Shown here: piece after piece, positions 37,990-47,971 of the stretch | Layout: every line of letters begins with the position of its first letter | How positions within the stretch are numbered: the stretch's first letter is position 1 | NCBI RefSeq assembly: GCF_030690345.1 | Contig: NZ_JAUYGV010000009.1 | Coordinates: 62,001 to 126,000, forward strand | Direction of reading: 5' to 3' | Length of the DNA: 64,000 nucleotides | From: Rheinheimera sp. | Lineage (GTDB): Bacteria > Pseudomonadota > Gammaproteobacteria > Enterobacterales > Alteromonadaceae | Notes under the pieces: model-generated | What the model saw: the letters and a program-made list of their open reading frames with translations, nothing else | Database searches by the model: none | What the model was told of the DNA's origin: nothing | Program-made: the position numbers and the translations under genes

Positions 37990-39591
37990 ATGTCCGAGCT
38001 GGATCTGGGCCAATACGGCATCACAGATGTCACGGAAATTATTTATAACCCTTCGTATGAGCAATTATTTGCGGAAGAAACCCGCAGTGATTTACAAGGT
38101 TATGAACAAGGCAAACTGACCAAATCAGGCGCGGTTTCAGTCGATACCGGCATTTTTACCGGCCGCTCGCCGAAAGATAAATACATAGTGCGCGATGACA
38201 CCACCCGCGACACCGTATGGTGGTCTGATCAAGGTAAAAACGACAATAAAGCCATAACCCCCGCCGTCTGGGCTGATTTAAAAGCCCTGGTTACGCAGCA
38301 ATTGTCCGGCAAACGCTTATTTGTAGTCGATACCTTCTGTGGTGCTAACGCCGATACGCGCTTAGCAGTGCGCTTTATTACCGAAGTGGCCTGGCAGGCG
38401 CATTTCGTCAAGAACATGTTTATCCGCCCAACTGATGCCGAGCTGGAAACTTACAAGCCGGATTTCATTGTGATGAATGGTGCTAAGTGCACCAACCCGG
38501 ATTGGCAACAGCAGGGTTTAAATTCAGAAAACTTCGTTGCCTTTAACCTGAGCGAACGTATCCAGCTGATCGGCGGCACCTGGTACGGCGGTGAGATGAA
38601 AAAAGGTATGTTCTCCATGATGAACTACTTTTTACCGCTGCAGGGTATTGCCTCTATGCATTGCTCGGCCAACGTGGGTAAAGACGGCGACGTGGCGGTA
38701 TTCTTCGGTTTATCCGGTACCGGTAAAACCACGCTGTCTACCGATCCGAAGCGCCAGCTGATTGGTGATGACGAGCACGGTTGGGACGACGCCGGAGTAT
38801 TTAATTTTGAAGGTGGTTGTTACGCCAAGACCATTAACCTGTCAGCAGAAAACGAGCCGGATATTTATAATGCCATCCGCCGCGATGCGTTGTTAGAAAA
38901 CGTTACTGTGCTGGCCGATGGCACTATTGATTACAATGACGGTTCGAAAACCGAGAACACCCGGGTGTCGTACCCGATCTACCATATCGACAATATCGTT
39001 ACGCCGGTATCCAAAGCCGGCCATGCGAAAAAGGTTATCTTCTTAACCGCAGATGCCTTTGGCGTATTACCGCCGGTATCCAAGCTCACCAAAGACCAGG
39101 CAAAATACCATTTCCTGTCTGGCTTTACCGCCAAGCTGGCCGGTACCGAGCGTGGCATTACCGAACCTACTCCAACCTTCTCCAGCTGTTTTGGCGCGGC
39201 GTTTTTAAGCCTGCACCCGACTAAATATGCAGAAGTGCTGGGCAAACGTATGGCAGCATCGGGCGCTGAAGCTTACCTGGTCAATACCGGTTGGAACGGT
39301 ACGGGTAAGCGTATTTCGATTAAAGCCACCCGCGCTATTATCGACGCAATTTTGGATGGCAGCATTGAGAACGCCGAATTTGTCCAGTTGCCACACTTTA
39401 ACCTGGCCATGCCAACGGCGTTGCACGGTGTAGACGATGTGTCTATTTTAGACCCGCGCAACACTTACGCTAACGCTGCAGAGTGGGACGTAAAAGCCCG
39501 CGACCTGGCCAAGCGTTTTATCGATAACTTTGTTAAGTTTACCGATAACGACGAAGGTAAAGCCTTAGTAGCAGCAGGGCCGCAGTTGTAA
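37990..39591 (+). CDS. pckA: Phosphoenolpyruvate carboxykinase (ATP)
   Basis: A 533-residue gluconeogenic enzyme converting oxaloacetate and ATP to PEP and CO2. Motifs are [12 protein letters not shown], the P-loop [13 protein letters not shown], the metal-binding GDDEHGWDD, and the C-terminal [19 protein letters not shown] precedes the ATG. The 231 bp upstream hold its promoter and no gene. In E. coli pckA also lies near hslO, yrfG and nudE. Confidence 0.97.
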   Translation: MSELDLGQYGITDVTEIIYNPSYEQLFAEETRSDLQGYEQGKLTKSGAVSVDTGIFTGRSPKDKYIVRDDTTRDTVWWSDQGKNDNKAITPAVWADLKALVTQQLSGKRLFVVDTFCGANADTRLAVRFITEVAWQAHFVKNMFIRPTDAELETYKPDFIVMNGAKCTNPDWQQQGLNSENFVAFNLSERIQLIGGTWYGGEMKKGMFSMMNYFLPLQGIASMHCSANVGKDGDVAVFFGLSGTGKTTLSTDPKRQLIGDDEHGWDDAGVFNFEGGCYAKTINLSAENEPDIYNAIRRDALLENVTVLADGTIDYNDGSKTENTRVSYPIYHIDNIVTPVSKAGHAKKVIFLTADAFGVLPPVSKLTKDQAKYHFLSGFTAKLAGTERGITEPTPTFSSCFGAAFLSLHPTKYAEVLGKRMAASGAEAYLVNTGWNGTGKRISIKATRAIIDAILDGSIENAEFVQLPHFNLAMPTALHGVDDVSILDPRNTYANAAEWDVKARDLAKRFIDNFVKFTDNDEGKALVAAGPQL

Positions 39592-39610
39592 AACAGCCCT
39601 GCAAACAAAT

Positions 39611-39635
39611 AAGGTCGCACAAGCGGCCTTTTTTT
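39611..39635 (+). terminator. pckA terminator
   Basis: AAGGTCGC (39611-39618), loop ACAA, GCGGCCTT (39623-39630) form an 8-bp stem with one G-T pair, then a T-tract. Confidence 0.85.
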
Positions 39636-39797
39636 ATGTCTGAATATGACAAGCAGATTACTCTGGCGGTAAAAATGCATCCAGTGCTGGCGACACTGCC
39701 TGCAACAAGCTAAAGTGAAAGAAATTTTTCAGTCTCTCCCGGTTTTGGCCGATATAGTAAGCCGTAAGGCAAATTCAACTGCAATCAGAGGTAAGTA

Positions 39798-41417
39798 ATG
39801 CTCAGAACGATAACCATACAAAAACGATTGCTGGCCGCGTTTGGTGCTTTGGCGCTGTTGCTCACGATTACAGGTTTGTTTAGTTTGCAAAGTATCTCAA
39901 AGGTGAGAGCTCAGGCTGATTTCGTAGAAACGGCTGTTGTTCCGGGGGTGTCTGGTATTGGCGCAATAGGAACCGGTATAAACCGCAACAGGGCCTTAAC
40001 GATGCGGTTGTTGCTGTCGCTTGATATCACGCAGGAAGGCGAAACCTTTGATACGATCAGCAGGTTAAGGGAAGAGCTTTTAAACCTTGAGAAGCCATAT
40101 GAAGCATCTATTTTCGACCCGCAGGAACGTATTATTTTTGGTCAGTATCAGGTATCCAGACAGCAATATTTTGACTTGCAGGATCAAGCCTTAGAGTTGT
40201 TACGCAAAGAAGAACTGGGTGCGGCGCAGGATTTGCTGGATCAAATGACTCCGGTAGCCAATGAGATAACTCAGCAGTTGGGCCAGTTGGACGACATTAA
40301 CCAGAAAGCCGCGCTGGATGCCAGGGAATCTTCTATTGCGACCTATGAAAATGCCAAAATGGCCGTAATTATTCTGATTGTTGTTGCAGTGGGTATTGCG
40401 GTGGCAGTGTCAGTATTAATTTCCCGCAGTATCAGCCAGCCGTTGGCGCGCTCGGTGGAATCTGCACGCTTTATCGCTGATGGCGATCTTACACAGCTGG
40501 TAACGATTGAAGGCAGCGATGAACTGACCGATTTGGCGCAGGCACTGCAACAAATGCAGCAAAAACTGCGCGATGCTATCAGCCATATTGCCAGTTCTTC
40601 TAACCAGTTAGCCTCTGCCGCTGAAGAGCTAAACGTGGTTACCGACGAGTCAGCCAAAGCACTGCAACTGCAAAATGATGAAGTGCAACAAGCCGCTACC
40701 GCGATAACCGAGATGAGCTCGGCAGTAGATGAGGTAGCCGGTACCGCGCTGCAAACCTCCGAAGCTTCATCGCAATCTGCCACTTTGGCCAAAGACGGCA
40801 CACAAAAAGTAGTGCAAACCCGCAGCGTTATTGAAAAAATGAACGCTGATGTGCGCCAGAGCACTGCGGTTATTAATACCCTGGCCGACAAAGTATCGTC
40901 GATTAATCAGGTGTTGGAAGTTATCCGCAATGTCGCCGACCAAACTAACCTGCTGGCGCTGAACGCGGCTATAGAAGCAGCCCGCGCCGGTGAAGCCGGC
41001 CGTGGTTTCGCCGTGGTGGCCGATGAAGTACGTAGCCTGGCACACCGCACGCAAACCTCTACCGGCGAAATTGAGCAAATGATCCAGCAAGTGCAATCCT
41101 CTGCCAAAGAAGCGGTTAACGCCATGCAACTAATCAGCAGCAATGCCGATAATGCGCAAAATGTGGTGAAGTTAGCTGCAGATGCATTGGAGCTGATCGC
41201 CGAGAACATTATGGCCATCAGCGATCAAAACCATGTTATCGCCGGCGCGGCAGAAGAGCAGTCGAAAGTGGCACGTGAAATAGACCGCAATATCGTCACC
41301 ATCAGCGATTTAGCCGCGCAAACGGCGGCAGGCTCCAACCAGACCACCGCCAGTGCTACCGAGCTATCCCGCTTGGCCATAGAGCTGAACGAGTTGGTAG
41401 GCAAGTTTAAAATATAA
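39798..41417 (+). CDS. Methyl-accepting chemotaxis protein, four-helix-bundle sensor
   Basis: A 539-residue receptor. The first transmembrane helix is at about residues 11-31 ([20 protein letters not shown]), then a periplasmic helical sensor domain of 4HB_MCP type (about 32-188) and a second helix ([20 protein letters not shown]). A HAMP domain follows ([20 protein letters not shown]), then the signalling coil with the hairpin tip [19 protein letters not shown] and methylation-type glutamate/glutamine pairs. The ligand is unknown. No pentapeptide CheR tether is seen at the C-terminus. Confidence 0.95.
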   Translation: MLRTITIQKRLLAAFGALALLLTITGLFSLQSISKVRAQADFVETAVVPGVSGIGAIGTGINRNRALTMRLLLSLDITQEGETFDTISRLREELLNLEKPYEASIFDPQERIIFGQYQVSRQQYFDLQDQALELLRKEELGAAQDLLDQMTPVANEITQQLGQLDDINQKAALDARESSIATYENAKMAVIILIVVAVGIAVAVSVLISRSISQPLARSVESARFIADGDLTQLVTIEGSDELTDLAQALQQMQQKLRDAISHIASSSNQLASAAEELNVVTDESAKALQLQNDEVQQAATAITEMSSAVDEVAGTALQTSEASSQSATLAKDGTQKVVQTRSVIEKMNADVRQSTAVINTLADKVSSINQVLEVIRNVADQTNLLALNAAIEAARAGEAGRGFAVVADEVRSLAHRTQTSTGEIEQMIQQVQSSAKEAVNAMQLISSNADNAQNVVKLAADALELIAENIMAISDQNHVIAGAAEEQSKVAREIDRNIVTISDLAAQTAAGSNQTTASATELSRLAIELNELVGKFKI

Positions 41418-41430
41418 CAGCTACCATAAA

Positions 41431-41458
41431 AAAACAGGCCGCAATTGCGGCCTGTTTT
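41431..41458. terminator. Bidirectional terminator
   Basis: AAAACAGGCCGC, loop AATT, GCGGCCTGTTTT form a perfect 12-bp stem with T-rich ends on both strands. It serves the receptor gene and the convergent CNNM gene. Confidence 0.9.
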
Positions 41459-41475
41459 GTTTGTTGTTCAGTGCA

Positions 41476-42498
41476 TTAATCGTCTGACAGATTCTTTAGT
41501 TTGTGTTCCCAACGGCGCTTGGCAAAGCGGCGCATATTGGGGATATCGTCGGTTTCATCCATAATCGGCTGGCCGATAATGGTTTCTATTACATCTTCCA
41601 TTGTCACCAGGCCCAGCCAGGTGCCGTATTCATCGTAGACTAAACACATATGCTGACGCTCATGCATCAGTTGCGTCATCAACTGCTCGGCGCTCATCTT
41701 GTCGGAAATCACTTTTACCGGTTTCATTAAATCAGCTACAGTTTTCTGGTCGGTAATATCCAGCATGTCGTAACGAAAGGCGATACCCAACGGCGCTTCG
41801 TCTTTATCCAGCACCGGGTAGCGTGAAAACTGGCCTACTTTAACCCGTTCAGCAAACGTCTCTAAGGATTCATCCGGCGCGGCGGTTTCACACACGGTGC
41901 GCGGCGTCATAATATCGCGTACTTTAATGTCGTGTAAGTCCAGGATATTGGCGATAACACGCTGCTCGTCTTCATCAAGTTTATTCAGCTCGCGACCTAA
42001 GACCGTCAGGGCTTTAATTTCCTGGCGCAGGTCGTGTTCATGATTCCCACCGCCAAACAGCTTCATAATTTGATCAGATAACCAGATAAACGGCTTTAAT
42101 AGCGTAATCATGCCATTCAGCACCAGTGGCAATATCGGCGCCAACTGCGGCCAGTAACGCGCGCCTATGGTTTTCGGCATAATTTCCGACAGCACCAGAA
42201 TAAGAATGGTCATTACCGCTGAGGCAATACCCAGATAGCCATCACCAAACACTACTGTTACCTGAGCACCCACGCCGGTGGCACCAACGGTATGGGCCAC
42301 AGTGTTTAGCGTAAGAATGGCCGCCAGTGGCTGGTCAATCTTATCTTTTAACACTTTGAGCTGTTCATACAGCTTAGGCCGGGCCAGTTTTTGTTGGGCA
42401 ATATAACTTGGGGTAATCGACAGCAGGGCTGCTTCGAGGATAGAACAGACAAAAGATACCGCAATTGACAGAACCGCAAATGCAATTAAAAGACTCAT
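41476..42498 (-). CDS. CNNM/CBS-domain membrane protein (CorB/CorC-like)
   Basis: A 340-residue protein. The N-terminal CNNM transmembrane domain (about residues 1-180) has SFVCSILEAALLSITPSYI and LSEIMPKTIGARYW. A cytoplasmic pair of CBS domains follows (IMTPRTVCETAAPDESLE and VYDEYGTWLGLVTMEDVIET). Family members act in magnesium or cobalt export and resistance. It lacks the C-terminal CorC_HlyC domain of longer paralogues. It is a single-gene unit. Confidence 0.88.
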   Translation of the reverse strand: MSLLIAFAVLSIAVSFVCSILEAALLSITPSYIAQQKLARPKLYEQLKVLKDKIDQPLAAILTLNTVAHTVGATGVGAQVTVVFGDGYLGIASAVMTILILVLSEIMPKTIGARYWPQLAPILPLVLNGMITLLKPFIWLSDQIMKLFGGGNHEHDLRQEIKALTVLGRELNKLDEDEQRVIANILDLHDIKVRDIMTPRTVCETAAPDESLETFAERVKVGQFSRYPVLDKDEAPLGIAFRYDMLDITDQKTVADLMKPVKVISDKMSAEQLMTQLMHERQHMCLVYDEYGTWLGLVTMEDVIETIIGQPIMDETDDIPNMRRFAKRRWEHKLKNLSDD

Positions 42499-42609
42499 AC
42501 AGGTTAGTTACAACACTCCGTTTTACTAAGACCGCAGCAGTATACTAAGAGCTTGAACGGAAAGCGAGCCGGCAGCATACCGGCTCGCTGATACTACTGA
42601 ACGCTAAAC

Positions 42610-44442
42610 TTACAGCTCAGTAACCTGATATACGGTTACACTGCCGCTGACTTCATTACCAATCAGCAGTAACGGGTTACCGTTCGGGCTGTCGCCGGCA
42701 GGGATAAACTTAATACTCTCCGGGCCTAAGTCGCCGGTAAGTGGCACTTCGGTGCAGTCCATGCCCTCAGCGGTATCACACGGCTCGGCTAAATCATCAT
42801 CCAGCTCAAAATCGGCACTAAAGTCGCGGTTAATGTAGTGGCTGACAAAAGTAGCCTGAAACGGGTTGGTGACGTCATAGACAAACAAATCACCGCTGCG
42901 CTCCTGCGCAATAAAGGCATAAGTGCGGCCTTCAATAGTGCCAACATCAATTGCTTCGGGCTCACCGCCTTTATCATCTGAGCGGTTGTCACCTTTGTTT
43001 TCGGTATGGGCGCTGTTAAAGTTATTACCAAGAATGGCGGCTGAAATACGGCCGAAGTCATCGCCGGAGTCGTACACCATATTCACGTTCTGATCCCAGA
43101 TGGAAAACGAGCGGGCGCCATAAGCATACAGCTGCTCTACCACGCCATCGTTATCCGGGTCGACCAGTGCAGCCGTTACTTTTAACCGGCCTAAGCCATC
43201 ATCACCGCCGGTGCTGTCGTACAACGCCTGCAGCTGCGGGCTGAAGGTTTTGTTCAGCTCGTCGGGGTCAATAATGTCTGCCACACGGATATCTTCGGAA
43301 TAAGCATCCCAGTCGCGGGAGTCACCTTCGTTGGCCGAGACAATAAAGGTAGCGCCGTTCCACTGGTAAGACGCTATGCTGTCGGGTTGATACAGGCCAT
43401 ACACATTCGGCAGTTTGGCAAACGATGCCACTTCATCTTCGTTTGTGTAATCTATCAGATACTGGCCCCAGTCTTTCATGCCCAGCGCTTTGACTTCAAT
43501 GCTCATATCGGCAAGGTCGATAATACCGATGGCATTGGCTTCCTGTAACGATACCCAGGCAGTTTTGCCATCGGCCGCCACAGTAATGTACTCAGGTTCT
43601 AAATCCTGTGCCACTGTGGTACCCGGTGGGCCAGCAAACTTCACACCGGCAGCTTGCAGCAAGGCTTTACGTTTGGCGTCGGTATCGTAGTCGGTTGCGT
43701 CTAACAAGTCGCTGCTAAATACCATATCGCTGGTCAGATTGATGGTTGCGGCCACATCGGCCGGTACGCCATCAGTTAAGCTGATCACGGAAATGCTGCC
43801 TTCCGGATCCAGGCTGTAATCGGTATCCGGTTCGCCTTCATTGGCTACCAACACTGTGCTGCCGTCCGGGGTAAAGGTCAGCATATCCGGCAGCGCCCCT
43901 ACCGCAACAGCTTTAACAAAGCTGCCGCTACCTGTAGCATCCAGGCTATAAAATAATACCGCACCGTTGGCAGTTTTAACCGGGGCCGCCACCGCTATGG
44001 CCAGCAGGTCGCCATAAATGGCGATAGAATTCGCTTCGCCCAACGCCACGTCGACATCGTTGCCGGCGCCGTCTTTAACGCTGACACTGTCGGCAAACGT
44101 AAAAGGTACTGAGCTTAAGCTGTCATCAGTAATACCATTGCCAACTGCTGCCACCGGCAGGTTAGCCAGGGCGATAACTTCAATTTGGTTGTCTGCAGCG
44201 TTAATGGCAAAAGCCGAGTTTGATGCCTTGTGAAACTGCACAATTTCGGCGGCCGACTTACCATAAATACCGGTATTAAAACGGCCTACCACTTCGATGC
44301 TGAGCTCGCGCGGTAAGTTTTTACCCGGTTGACCGGCGTCTCCTGCCGGGCCTGTAGCGCCGGCGGCACCATCGTCGCCATCCAGCGAGCAACCGGATAA
44401 AATAGTCATAATGCTTAGAGCAAGCAGTGAACGTTTTAGCAT
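42610..44442 (-). CDS. Choice-of-anchor I family lipoprotein
   Basis: A 610-residue exported protein. The lipoprotein signal is LALSIMTILSGC-S. A short collagen-like stretch (GDDGAAGATGPAGDAGQPGK) follows the lipid anchor. The rest is a beta-propeller-like choice-of-anchor I domain: GNGITDDSL, TFTPDGSTVLVANEGEPDTD, QDLEPEYITVAADGKTAWVS, GDSRDWDAYSEDIR and TGDLGPESIKFIPAGDSPNG. Such proteins are often found with phosphate or nucleotide scavenging enzymes, but no such partner is next to it. Function is inferred only as surface or periplasmic. Confidence 0.85.
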   Translation of the reverse strand: MLKRSLLALSIMTILSGCSLDGDDGAAGATGPAGDAGQPGKNLPRELSIEVVGRFNTGIYGKSAAEIVQFHKASNSAFAINAADNQIEVIALANLPVAAVGNGITDDSLSSVPFTFADSVSVKDGAGNDVDVALGEANSIAIYGDLLAIAVAAPVKTANGAVLFYSLDATGSGSFVKAVAVGALPDMLTFTPDGSTVLVANEGEPDTDYSLDPEGSISVISLTDGVPADVAATINLTSDMVFSSDLLDATDYDTDAKRKALLQAAGVKFAGPPGTTVAQDLEPEYITVAADGKTAWVSLQEANAIGIIDLADMSIEVKALGMKDWGQYLIDYTNEDEVASFAKLPNVYGLYQPDSIASYQWNGATFIVSANEGDSRDWDAYSEDIRVADIIDPDELNKTFSPQLQALYDSTGGDDGLGRLKVTAALVDPDNDGVVEQLYAYGARSFSIWDQNVNMVYDSGDDFGRISAAILGNNFNSAHTENKGDNRSDDKGGEPEAIDVGTIEGRTYAFIAQERSGDLFVYDVTNPFQATFVSHYINRDFSADFELDDDLAEPCDTAEGMDCTEVPLTGDLGPESIKFIPAGDSPNGNPLLLIGNEVSGSVTVYQVTEL

Positions 44443-44536
44443 GCTGATATTCCTGATTTTATTATTGGAAGTTAAACAATTAATAAATCAGTGTCAGCAC
44501 AGCGCATGACAATTACATGAAGCAGTCATGATGTTT

Positions 44537-44782
44537 TTATGACGCGCTATCTTGCTCATCTTGCTGCTGCAAAAACAGCTGCTTTGGCATCAGGTTAATG
44601 CTTTCATGCAGTTCAGAATACACTATCACCACATCGCCGCCTTTTAGCTGGCGTTTTACCATGGCCACTTTTTCCGCCATCGCCATCTCATGCTCGCCGT
44701 AATCGGTGCCTTCGCGCAGCACATAATATTCAATCAGATTGTTTAGCGTATCTTCGGCGATATCGGTGTAGGGAATAATCAT
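44537..44782 (-). CDS. yheU: YheU family protein
   Basis: An 81-residue small protein of the UPF0270/YheU family (start [20 protein letters not shown], then [20 protein letters not shown]). Its function is unknown. It overlaps the end of yheT by 4 bases, the same gene pair as in E. coli. Confidence 0.92.
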   Translation of the reverse strand: MIIPYTDIAEDTLNNLIEYYVLREGTDYGEHEMAMAEKVAMVKRQLKGGDVVIVYSELHESINLMPKQLFLQQQDEQDSAS

Positions 44783-45780
44783 TTGCTTAACTGCTCAGTA
44801 ATAAATTGCGGAATACGCTGGTTTAACCAAAATTTGGGCTTTAGCACGCTGCCATGAACAAAACCAACGTGACCACCGCCGCTGGTGAGCTCGTAGTGAA
44901 TATGCGGGCTAAGCTCATCGGCTTTGGGGATCACCTCGTCGCTTAAAAACGGGTCATCTTTGGCATGGATAATCAGCGTGGGGATGCGGATATGGCGTAA
45001 AAATGCTTTGCTGCTGGCTTTGCTGTAATAGTCCTGCGCATTTAAAAAGCCATGCACCGGCGCGGTGTAATACTCATCAAACTGCTCGATGCTGCTAAAA
45101 CCCTGCACCTGCTGCGGCGTTAACGGCAGCGGGAAATCGGCAAATTGCTGCAGTTTTAACAAGGTGCTGCGTTTTAACCGCCCGAGCAAATAGCGTTGAT
45201 ACAGCTTACTGCTGCCGCTGTTAATGCGTTTGGCGCAGGCCGCTAACGATAACGGCGGGCACACCGCCACCGCAGCAGTTAACGGATTCTGCTCTGCCTG
45301 CTCACCGCAGTACTTCAGCAATACATTGCCACCGAGCGAATAGCCGACGGCCACTAAGGGCCGGTTTGGGTAACGCCGTTTAACGTCGCTGATTACCAGC
45401 GCTGCATCGGCGGTATCGCCACTGTGATAAGCGCGCGGCAGCTTATTTGGCTTGCCGTTACAGCCACGAAAATGTATCAGCAGCGCCGGCCAGCCCAGCT
45501 GTTTGCACTGTGCCAACATGGCCTGAATATAGTGGCTGTTTATATCACCGGCCAAGCCGTGCAGCAGGATAACCAACGGCGCTTTATCGTCTGTGGCTGT
45601 ATTGTCTAACCAATTTAGCTGTAATTCATCACCATCGGGTAAGCTGAACAGTTCCGCTGTGGTGCTGACACGCTGCTTCGGGCTTAAATATTTGGCAAAA
45701 ATGGTTTGCAGGTGGGCATGCTTTAACCACCAGGCGGGCTGAAATGGCGGATGGCTTACTGGTCTGATCTGAGCTTGCAA
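44779..45780 (-). CDS. yheT: YheT family alpha/beta hydrolase
   Basis: A 333-residue hydrolase. The start appears to be TTG at 45780 with AGGATT upstream. The family start [20 protein letters not shown] is followed by the oxyanion region [12 protein letters not shown], nucleophile elbow GYSLGGNV, acid [11 protein letters not shown] and histidine [10 protein letters not shown]. The E. coli counterpart is a putative esterase without a proven substrate. Confidence 0.92.
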   Translation of the reverse strand: MQAQIRPVSHPPFQPAWWLKHAHLQTIFAKYLSPKQRVSTTAELFSLPDGDELQLNWLDNTATDDKAPLVILLHGLAGDINSHYIQAMLAQCKQLGWPALLIHFRGCNGKPNKLPRAYHSGDTADAALVISDVKRRYPNRPLVAVGYSLGGNVLLKYCGEQAEQNPLTAAVAVCPPLSLAACAKRINSGSSKLYQRYLLGRLKRSTLLKLQQFADFPLPLTPQQVQGFSSIEQFDEYYTAPVHGFLNAQDYYSKASSKAFLRHIRIPTLIIHAKDDPFLSDEVIPKADELSPHIHYELTSGGGHVGFVHGSVLKPKFWLNQRIPQFITEQLSK

Positions 45781-45832
45781 ATTAGCTAATCCTGATAAAC
45801 AATGCGTTAAGTCTTACTGCAGGTGCAGCCCT

Positions 45833-46336
45833 ATGGATCGGCGACAGTTTATTTTATCCGGCATAGCCTTAGGCGCTGCAGCCAGCTTAGGTAGCGGTTT
45901 AGCTGTTTGGGGCTGGCAGCAAAGCCTGGCGCCGGATAGCAGCAACCGCGATCTGGTGTTGTCGGCCCTGTTACCGGCGCTATTGTACGGCGCTTTACCA
46001 CAAGATGCGACCTTAGCCGCAGCTGAGCTTAACCGCACTAAAACCGCCATTGGCGACTTCCTGCCCTTTTTGCCACTACGCCAGCAGCAGGAGCTGAACC
46101 AGCTGTTTAATCTGCTTGCCAACCGTGTCAGCCGGCTGGGCCTTAGCGGTTACCTTAGCAGCCTGGCGGAGCTTAGTATTGCGCAGCGGCTGCAACTGCT
46201 AAACCAGTGGCGCGACAGCTATCTGGCGTTATTGCAGCAAGCTTATCATGGCCTGCGCGAGCTGCTGTATGGCGCCTATTACGGCCAAAGTGAGCACTGG
46301 CAAGCGCTGGCTTATACCGCGCCGCGGTTTCGCTGA
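45833..46336 (+). CDS. Tat-exported small subunit of a GMC dehydrogenase (gluconate 2-dehydrogenase subunit 3-like)
   Basis: A 167-residue protein. The N-terminus MDRRQFILSGIALGAAASLG is a twin-arginine type signal. The remainder is helical (AAELNRTKTAIGDFLPFLPL, LRELLYGAYYGQSEHW), like subunit 3 of FAD-dependent alcohol or gluconate dehydrogenases. It overlaps the GMC gene by one base (TGATG), so the two are coupled and the large subunit probably travels through Tat with it. The usual cytochrome c subunit is missing. Confidence 0.75.
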   Translation: MDRRQFILSGIALGAAASLGSGLAVWGWQQSLAPDSSNRDLVLSALLPALLYGALPQDATLAAAELNRTKTAIGDFLPFLPLRQQQELNQLFNLLANRVSRLGLSGYLSSLAELSIAQRLQLLNQWRDSYLALLQQAYHGLRELLYGAYYGQSEHWQALAYTAPRFR

Positions 46337-47886
46337 TGACGACTAACCACCTGGATGCCAGTCAGTTTGTGCAAGACCAGCAGTTCGAAGCTGATATCGT
46401 GATTATCGGCTCCGGCGCCGGCGGTGGTATTGCTGCAGAACAACTGGCGCAGGCCGGCTTTAAAGTGCTGCTGTTAGAAGAAGGTGCTTATTATACCCGT
46501 GACGACTTTGTTATGCAGGAGCGCTGGGCTTACCCGCAGTTATATCAGGAAGGCGCCGCGCGCAAAAGCCGCGATCAGGCGATTGGCATTTTACAGGGCC
46601 GCACCGTAGGCGGTTCTACCACAGTTAACTGGACGACATCAATTCGCACACCAGAGCCAACGCTAGACTATTGGCATGCTGAATTTGGCATCAATTTTAC
46701 CGGCGATAACGATTTATCCGCTTATTTTGCAGCAGCAGAGCAACGACTGAACATTCAGCCGTGGGCTGTGCCAGCCAATGCCAACAACGCCAAACTGCAG
46801 CAAGGCTGCCAGAAGCTGGGTTGGCAGTACACAGTGATTAGCCGTAACGTTAACGGTTGCGCTAATTTGGGCTATTGCGGTATGGGTTGCCCGATTAATG
46901 CTAAGCAATCAATGCTGGTTAGCACCATTCCCTCAGCCATGGCTTTGGGCGCCACGTTAATTTCGCGCATTTCCGTGCGCCAACTGCACTGGCGGGGCGA
47001 TAGCATAACCGGGCTGGATGCCGTGCCGGTAGATCAGCACTTTCAGCCGCGCACTGACCTGCGCATCCGCATTAAAGCGAAACATTATATTGTCGCCGCC
47101 GGCGCTATCGGCTCACCGGCGTTGCTACTACGCTCAAAAGTACCTAATCCGTCCGGTCGCTTAGGCAGGCATACGTATTTGCACCCCAGCGTGATTTCCG
47201 GTGCCTTCTTCGAAGAAGCCATTAATGGCCACAGCGGCGCGCCACAATCTATTTATTCCGATCAGTTTGTCTGGCCGGAACATAGCGACAAAGCCGGTTA
47301 TAAACTGGAAGTGCCACCGTTGCATCCGGTGTTAGTCGCCACTAAGTTAATTGGCAACGGCGGGCAACATGCTGCCTTGATGCAGCAGTTTAACCATTTG
47401 CAGGCCATTATTGCGCTGCTGCGCGATGGTTTTCACCCGCAAAGCCAGGGCGGCACTGTGTTGCTGGACAGCGCACAGCAGCCGGTACTGGATTACCCCA
47501 TCAGTGATTATCTCTGGCAGGGCATGCGCAGCGCCCTGTTATCAATGGCCGAATTGCAATTTGCCGCCGGCGCTAAACAGGTATTGCCCATGCACCACGA
47601 TGCCAAATTGTATAGCAGTTGGCCTGAGGCCAAAGCGGCAATACTGCAGTTGCCAATGCAGAAACTCAGGCAAACCGTAGTGTCGGCCCATGTTATGGGT
47701 GGCTGCAATATGGCCGTAAGCCCGGCCAGGGGTGTGGTCAACCAAAGCGGCCGCCATCATCAGCTGCAAAACCTGTCGGTATTCGACGGCTCTATCCTGC
47801 CAACCAGCCTGGGCGCTAACCCGCAACTGACCATTTACGCCCTGGTGTGGCGTAATTGCCAGCAGTTAATCAGCAGCCTGCAATAA
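46336..47886 (+). CDS. GMC family FAD-dependent oxidoreductase
   Basis: A 516-residue flavoprotein. The dinucleotide fold is ADIVIIGSGAGGGIAAEQLA at about residues 17-36. GMC features are LQGRTVGGSTTVNWTTS, an internal FAD/substrate segment CGMGCPINAKQSML and the C-terminal catalytic region VSAHVMGGCNMAVSP and DGSILPTSLGANPQLTIYAL. It has no signal peptide of its own. The substrate is an alcohol, sterol or sugar; it cannot be specified. Confidence 0.88.
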   Translation: MTTNHLDASQFVQDQQFEADIVIIGSGAGGGIAAEQLAQAGFKVLLLEEGAYYTRDDFVMQERWAYPQLYQEGAARKSRDQAIGILQGRTVGGSTTVNWTTSIRTPEPTLDYWHAEFGINFTGDNDLSAYFAAAEQRLNIQPWAVPANANNAKLQQGCQKLGWQYTVISRNVNGCANLGYCGMGCPINAKQSMLVSTIPSAMALGATLISRISVRQLHWRGDSITGLDAVPVDQHFQPRTDLRIRIKAKHYIVAAGAIGSPALLLRSKVPNPSGRLGRHTYLHPSVISGAFFEEAINGHSGAPQSIYSDQFVWPEHSDKAGYKLEVPPLHPVLVATKLIGNGGQHAALMQQFNHLQAIIALLRDGFHPQSQGGTVLLDSAQQPVLDYPISDYLWQGMRSALLSMAELQFAAGAKQVLPMHHDAKLYSSWPEAKAAILQLPMQKLRQTVVSAHVMGGCNMAVSPARGVVNQSGRHHQLQNLSVFDGSILPTSLGANPQLTIYALVWRNCQQLISSLQ

Positions 47887-47971
47887 CAAAACCAGAATTT
47901 AACCCTGTGACACAGCCTTAGTGTGCCGAACTGCTATAGTTTCTGAGTTTATTTGCTGATAAGGACACACC

